In this document: one piece after another, positions 60,712 to 64,000 of the stretch | How the letters are laid out: each line of letters starts with the position of its first letter | How positions within the stretch are numbered: the first letter of the stretch is position 1 | Origin: JAFKKS01 sp050187875 | GTDB taxonomy: Bacteria; Pseudomonadota; Alphaproteobacteria; Rhizobiales; Xanthobacteraceae | DNA: 64,000 nt | NCBI GenBank assembly: GCA_050187875.1 | Contig: JBFWXB010000026.1 | Span: 5,217-69,216, forward strand | Direction of reading: 5' to 3' | The notes under the pieces: generated by a model | What the model was told of the DNA's origin: nothing | Databases searched by the model: none | What the model saw: only the letters and a program-made list of their open reading frames with translations | Made by a program: the position numbers and the translations under genes

Positions 60712-61763
60712 TGGGAGCGCGACAACCCGACGCGCGCTTGGCGGCAGGCCCGGCGGACCAGGCTGCCGCCATGGCGCTTCACGCCGACGCCATTGTCATC
60801 GATGGAACGTGTCCGCTTCTGCGACGTGACGGCTATCTCGATTGGTTCAAGGACGGCGGCTACACGGCCGTCGCACCGACGGTCGGCTTGGGATGCGAAG
60901 CCGCGGGCGCCTTGCGCGAACTCGGGGGCTGGCATCGCACCATCAACAGCCGTGACGACCTGATCCTGGTAAGGACCGCGAGCGACATCGAGCGGGCCAA
61001 GCGCGAAAAACGCCTCGGCATTATCCTCCACTTCCAAGGCACGTCGCCGATCGAGAACGACCTTCGCCTCGCCGACGCTTACAAAGCGCTCGGCGTCAGC
61101 ATGATCATGCTGGCCTACAATCAGAAGAACCGCGTCGGCGACGGCTGCGAGGAGCGCACCGATGCCGGTCTGAGCAATTTCGGCGTCGAGCTCGTCAAGC
61201 GTCTCAACGAGCTCAAGATCGTCGTCGATTGCTCGCATACGGGCATGCGCACGACACTCGACGCCATCGCGATGTCGTCCGCTCCGGTCGTGTTCTCGCA
61301 TTCCAATCCGCACGCCGTCTTCGCCTCCCGGCGCAACATCACAGACGAGCAGATCAAAGCGGTCGCCCAGTCAGGCGGCCTCGTCGGCATCAATGGCTTT
61401 CCGCATTATGTCTCGAGCGCGCCGAAGCCCAGCCTCGACGACTACATTCGGCATATCGACTACATTGTCGATCTCGTCGGCGTCGACCATGTGGGCATGG
61501 GGATCGACTATTTCACGCATCAGGTCGGCGTCGCGACCGATGCGGAGGCGCGGGTCTACTACGACGATTCCGTGCGCGTCGGCCGCTGGCGACCGGAAAC
61601 CTATCCTCCGCCGCCCTACCACTACCCACAAGAAATCGAGACGCCGCGTGCGATCAGCAACCTAACCAAGGGATTGCTGGCGCGGGGCTACCGCGACAAC
61701 GACGTCAAAAGGATCCTTGGCGGGAATTGGCTTCGCGTTTTTCGGGCAGTGCTCGGTACATAA
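60711..61763 (+). CDS. M19 (renal dipeptidase) family protein with altered metal ligands
   Basis: A 350-residue M19-fold protein. The family's HxD zinc motif (DGHNDLP) reads DGTCPLL here, so H and D are replaced by T33 and P35, and the bridging glutamate (usually EG) is Q109 in HFQG. Two later histidines remain: H176 (VVDCSHTG) and H197 (VVFSHSNP), as does the GMGIDYF aspartate. The binuclear zinc site of active dipeptidases therefore cannot form in the usual way; it may bind one metal, catalyse another reaction or act as a binding protein. It is coupled to tctC (shared base at 60711) and lies in the TTT operon. Confidence 0.85.
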   Translation: MGARQPDARLAAGPADQAAAMALHADAIVIDGTCPLLRRDGYLDWFKDGGYTAVAPTVGLGCEAAGALRELGGWHRTINSRDDLILVRTASDIERAKREKRLGIILHFQGTSPIENDLRLADAYKALGVSMIMLAYNQKNRVGDGCEERTDAGLSNFGVELVKRLNELKIVVDCSHTGMRTTLDAIAMSSAPVVFSHSNPHAVFASRRNITDEQIKAVAQSGGLVGINGFPHYVSSAPKPSLDDYIRHIDYIVDLVGVDHVGMGIDYFTHQVGVATDAEARVYYDDSVRVGRWRPETYPPPPYHYPQEIETPRAISNLTKGLLARGYRDNDVKRILGGNWLRVFRAVLGT

Positions 61764-61830
61764 GAAAGCGAGTCACGAAAGCGCGTGCGGCGAGAGGGGC
61801 GACGCACGATAGAGAGGGAAGGTAAGTGTA

Positions 61831-62298
61831 ATGCCGACAATTGCGAACCCGAAAGAGTTCTGGGCCGGCGTTATTTATGTGGCGTTTGGCGCGACTGCTA
61901 TCCTGATCGCCAAGAATTATGCGCTTGGCAGCCTGCACCGTATGGGACCGGCTTACTTTCCCATCGTGCTGGCCGTGTTGCTTCTCATATTCGGCGTCAT
62001 CGCGATCATCCGCTCGATGGCGACAAGCGGGTCGTCGCTCGAGCACAGCGGCTGGCTCCCGCTCCTTTACGTCACGGGCGCAAATATCCTCTTTGCGCTG
62101 CTGTTGCCGCGCGCCGGATTGCCCATCGCATTGATCGTGCTCGCGCTCCTCTCTGCCGCGGCCAGCCGCTGGTTCAAATGGGACCTCAAAGCATCGGCCG
62201 GACTTCTCGCGCTGGTCGCCATCTGCACAGTCGTTTTCGTGAATATCCTTCAGGTGCCGATGCCGACGCTCGGCAGCTGGTTCGGCAGTCGGGGCTAG
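61831..62298 (+). CDS. tctB: Tripartite tricarboxylate transporter small membrane subunit TctB
   Basis: A 155-residue protein with four hydrophobic segments in the TctB pattern: FWAGVIYVAFGATAILIAKN, RMGPAYFPIVLAVLLLIFG and two more. The ATG at 61831 has GAGGGAAGG upstream. It pairs with TctA downstream. It lies 67 bp after the dipeptidase-like gene. Confidence 0.88.
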   Translation: MPTIANPKEFWAGVIYVAFGATAILIAKNYALGSLHRMGPAYFPIVLAVLLLIFGVIAIIRSMATSGSSLEHSGWLPLLYVTGANILFALLLPRAGLPIALIVLALLSAAASRWFKWDLKASAGLLALVAICTVVFVNILQVPMPTLGSWFGSRG

Positions 62299-62307
62299 GC
62301 CCTCGCC

Positions 62308-63807
62308 ATGGATGTCCTCTCAAATCTGTGGCTTGGCCTTGAAACAGCGGTCAGCGCATCGAACCTCCTCTGCTGTTTCATCGGCGTTTTCCTCGGTACC
62401 GCGATCGGCGTTCTCCCTGGTCTCGGGCCTGTGGCGACGATCTCGATCTTGTTGCCGGTGACCTTCGGACTGCCGCCGGTCGCTTCGCTCATCATGCTGG
62501 CGGGCATCTACTACGGCGCACAATACGGCGGCTCCACGACCGCCATTCTCGTGAACCTTCCGGGCGAACCGTCGTCAGTCGTGACGGCGCTGGAAGGTTA
62601 CAAGATGGCGCTGAAGGGAAAGGCCGGCCGCGCGCTCGCGATCGCGGCGATCGGCTCGTTCTTTGCCGGCACGTTCGCGACCGTGCTCATCGCGCTGTTC
62701 TCGCCGCCGCTGGCGCAGTTCGCTATCGACTTCGGGCCGACCGAATATTTCTCGCTGATGGTGCTCGGTTTGGTCGCGTCCATCGTCCTCGCCGAAGGCT
62801 CGCTGCTGCATGCGCTGGCGATGATCGTTCTCGGACTGCTCCTCGGACTCGTCGGCACCGACGTCAATTCCGGCGCCATTCGCTTCACGCTCGGCTTTCC
62901 CGAGCTCTCCGACGGCCTGAATTTCGTCGTCATCGCCATGGGCATCTTCGGCATCGCCGAGATCGTCGCCAACCTGCAGAGCGAGACAACGCGCACCTTG
63001 ATCACAGGGCGCGTTTCCGGACTATTCCCGACGCGGGAGGACTGGCGGCGGATGCTCGCGCCGATCCTGCGCGGCACGTTGCTCGGCTCTGCGCTCGGCA
63101 TATTGCCGGGTGGCGGCGCGATGCTTGCGTCGTTTGCGAGCTATTCGCTCGAGAAAAAAGTGTCGTCGCACCGCGAGGAGTTTGGAAACGGCGCCGTCGA
63201 AGGCGTCGCGGGGCCGGAGTCGGCAAACAATGCCGCTGCTCAAACATCCTTCATCCCGATGCTGACATTGGGCATTCCGTCGAACCCCGTCATGGCGTTG
63301 ATGATCGGCGCCATGATCATCCAGGGCATCCAGCCCGGGCCCATGGTGATCGCCGAGCAGCCGGCGCTGTTCTGGGGCGTCATCGCTTCGATGTGGATCG
63401 GAAATCTGTTCCTGCTCGCGCTCAATCTACCCCTCGTCGGGCTTTGGGCGCGCATGATTTCCATCCCCTATCATTTCCTCTATCCGGCGATCGTCATCTT
63501 CTGCGCTATCGGCGCCTATAGTCTGAACAATTCCGTATTCGATGTTTATGCCATGTGCGTGTTCGGCGTGCTCGGGTACGTATTCCGCATCATCGGCTGC
63601 GAGCCGGCGCCGATGCTTCTGGGATTTGTTCTCGGCCCGATGATTGAGGAGCACCTCCGCCGCGCGCTCCTGCTATCCAATGGCGATCTGACCGTCTTCG
63701 TCACAAAGCCATTGAGCGCGACGATGTTGATCGCAGCGGCCATATTGCTCGTTATCGTCTTGCTGCCGACGATCCGTCGGAAGAGAGAAGAAGCCTTCCA
63801 AGAGTGA
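62308..63807 (+). CDS. tctA: Tripartite tricarboxylate transporter large membrane subunit TctA
   Basis: A 499-residue permease with about 11-12 transmembrane segments. Signature sequences are GVLPGLGPVATISILLPVTF near the N-terminus, IYYGAQYGGSTTAILVNLPG and LGILPGGGAMLASFASYSLE, all typical of TctA. It uses the ion gradient to import the ligand delivered by TctC. It starts 9 bp after tctB. Confidence 0.94.
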   Translation: MDVLSNLWLGLETAVSASNLLCCFIGVFLGTAIGVLPGLGPVATISILLPVTFGLPPVASLIMLAGIYYGAQYGGSTTAILVNLPGEPSSVVTALEGYKMALKGKAGRALAIAAIGSFFAGTFATVLIALFSPPLAQFAIDFGPTEYFSLMVLGLVASIVLAEGSLLHALAMIVLGLLLGLVGTDVNSGAIRFTLGFPELSDGLNFVVIAMGIFGIAEIVANLQSETTRTLITGRVSGLFPTREDWRRMLAPILRGTLLGSALGILPGGGAMLASFASYSLEKKVSSHREEFGNGAVEGVAGPESANNAAAQTSFIPMLTLGIPSNPVMALMIGAMIIQGIQPGPMVIAEQPALFWGVIASMWIGNLFLLALNLPLVGLWARMISIPYHFLYPAIVIFCAIGAYSLNNSVFDVYAMCVFGVLGYVFRIIGCEPAPMLLGFVLGPMIEEHLRRALLLSNGDLTVFVTKPLSATMLIAAAILLVIVLLPTIRRKREEAFQE

Positions 63808-63840
63808 AGGCGATCGTTTGAGGATCACTGAGGATATGAC

Positions 63841-64000
63841 ATGAGTGCCTACAAATTCGGGACCACCTTCCGCCCGCTGATGATGTCGCGCCGTCACATG
63901 GTCTCTGCCGGCCACTACTTCGCGGCGCAAGCGGCGTTCAAGGTCCTGGAAGCGGGCGGCAACGCCATCGACGCCGGCGTCGCCGGCGGGCTCACGCTCA
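63841..64000 (+). CDS. Gamma-glutamyltransferase (N-terminal part, cut by window edge)
   Basis: Fifty-three codons are visible: MSAYKFGTTFRPLMMSRRHM, then VSAGHYFAAQAAFKVLEAGG and NAIDAGVAGGLTL. The segment VSAGHYFAAQAAF..L..GGNAIDA is the conserved N-terminus of the gamma-glutamyltransferase family (Ntn hydrolases that cleave gamma-glutamyl amides). There is no signal peptide in the visible part. With the M19 protein and TTT transporter it suggests that the operon uses gamma-glutamyl or other modified peptides; the downstream part is needed to confirm this. Confidence 0.75.
   Translation, partial: MSAYKFGTTFRPLMMSRRHMVSAGHYFAAQAAFKVLEAGGNAIDAGVAGGLTL

Noticed and set aside
1..64000. tRNA, rRNA, CRISPR arrays, insertion sequences
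   Set aside because: No cloverleaf, regular spaced repeats, transposase motifs or terminal repeats were recognised by eye; a dedicated scan could still find small items.

Overview
The window is 64 kb of GC-rich, densely coded DNA with the look of a soil or plant-associated alphaproteobacterium, most likely Hyphomicrobiales/Rhizobiales. That placement is inferred from GC-rich codon use, many ABC and tripartite (TTT) uptake systems, and a phnA/phnY phosphonate locus. No rRNA, tRNA, CRISPR array, IS element or transposase was seen. Nearly all of it is accessory catabolism arranged as 'transporter + hydrolases + one regulator' modules, interrupted by one very large Tc (toxin complex) locus.

Layout. 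(a) 1-2.1 kb: a taurine/sulfonate-type ABC transporter (substrate-binding protein cut by the window edge), divergent from a GntR/UTRA regulator and an enolase-superfamily enzyme (2.1-4.0 kb), with a palindromic operator candidate between them. (b) 4.1-8.5 kb: a periplasmic aldehyde oxidoreductase of PaoABC type plus a Mn-cupin resembling hydroxynitrile lyases, divergent from a LysR gene. A double carboxymuconolactone-decarboxylase protein and an MFS exporter follow to 11.7 kb; a 33-bp element is shared by the LysR and MFS upstream regions. (c) 12.0-25.2 kb: one long minus-strand gene train for cyclic amide/ureide use: LysR, amidohydrolase, N-carbamoyl-amino-acid amidohydrolase (M20), hydantoin/Asp-Glu racemase, dihydropyrimidinase, a triple-domain RidA protein, DUF1028, and a Dpp-type transporter. 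(d) 25.4-31.6 kb: a spermidine/putrescine-type ABC transporter coupled to a polysaccharide-deacetylase-fold hydrolase and another amidohydrolase.

(e) 31.9-41.2 kb: a phosphonate module. phnA, a zinc alcohol dehydrogenase, phnY, phnD, phnE, phnC, phnE and a TPR lipoprotein run on the minus strand, with a divergent LysR gene. There is no phnW or phnX, so phosphonoacetaldehyde may be supplied by the alcohol dehydrogenase acting on a hydroxyalkyl-phosphonate (inference). (f) 41.3-58.1 kb: a two-gene Tc toxin locus, a fused TcB-TcC protein (2574 aa) followed by TcA (3000 aa). TcBC ends in a roughly 330-residue variable effector that I cannot assign. TcA has an extra peptidoglycan-binding-like N-terminus. 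(g) 58.3-58.7 kb: a small AtzG-like gene and a truncated amidase, apparently the remains of a broken operon beside the toxin locus. (h) 58.9-64.0 kb: an XRE-cupin regulator leading a coupled operon with a TTT transporter (TctC, TctB, TctA), an M19 dipeptidase homologue that has lost several metal ligands, and the start of a gamma-glutamyltransferase.

Strongest leads: the effector end and architecture of the Tc toxin, the possible phosphonate entry route through the alcohol dehydrogenase, the metal-ligand-deficient M19 protein in the TTT/GGT operon, the single-chain RidA trimer, and several inverted repeats placed at regulator-controlled promoters.
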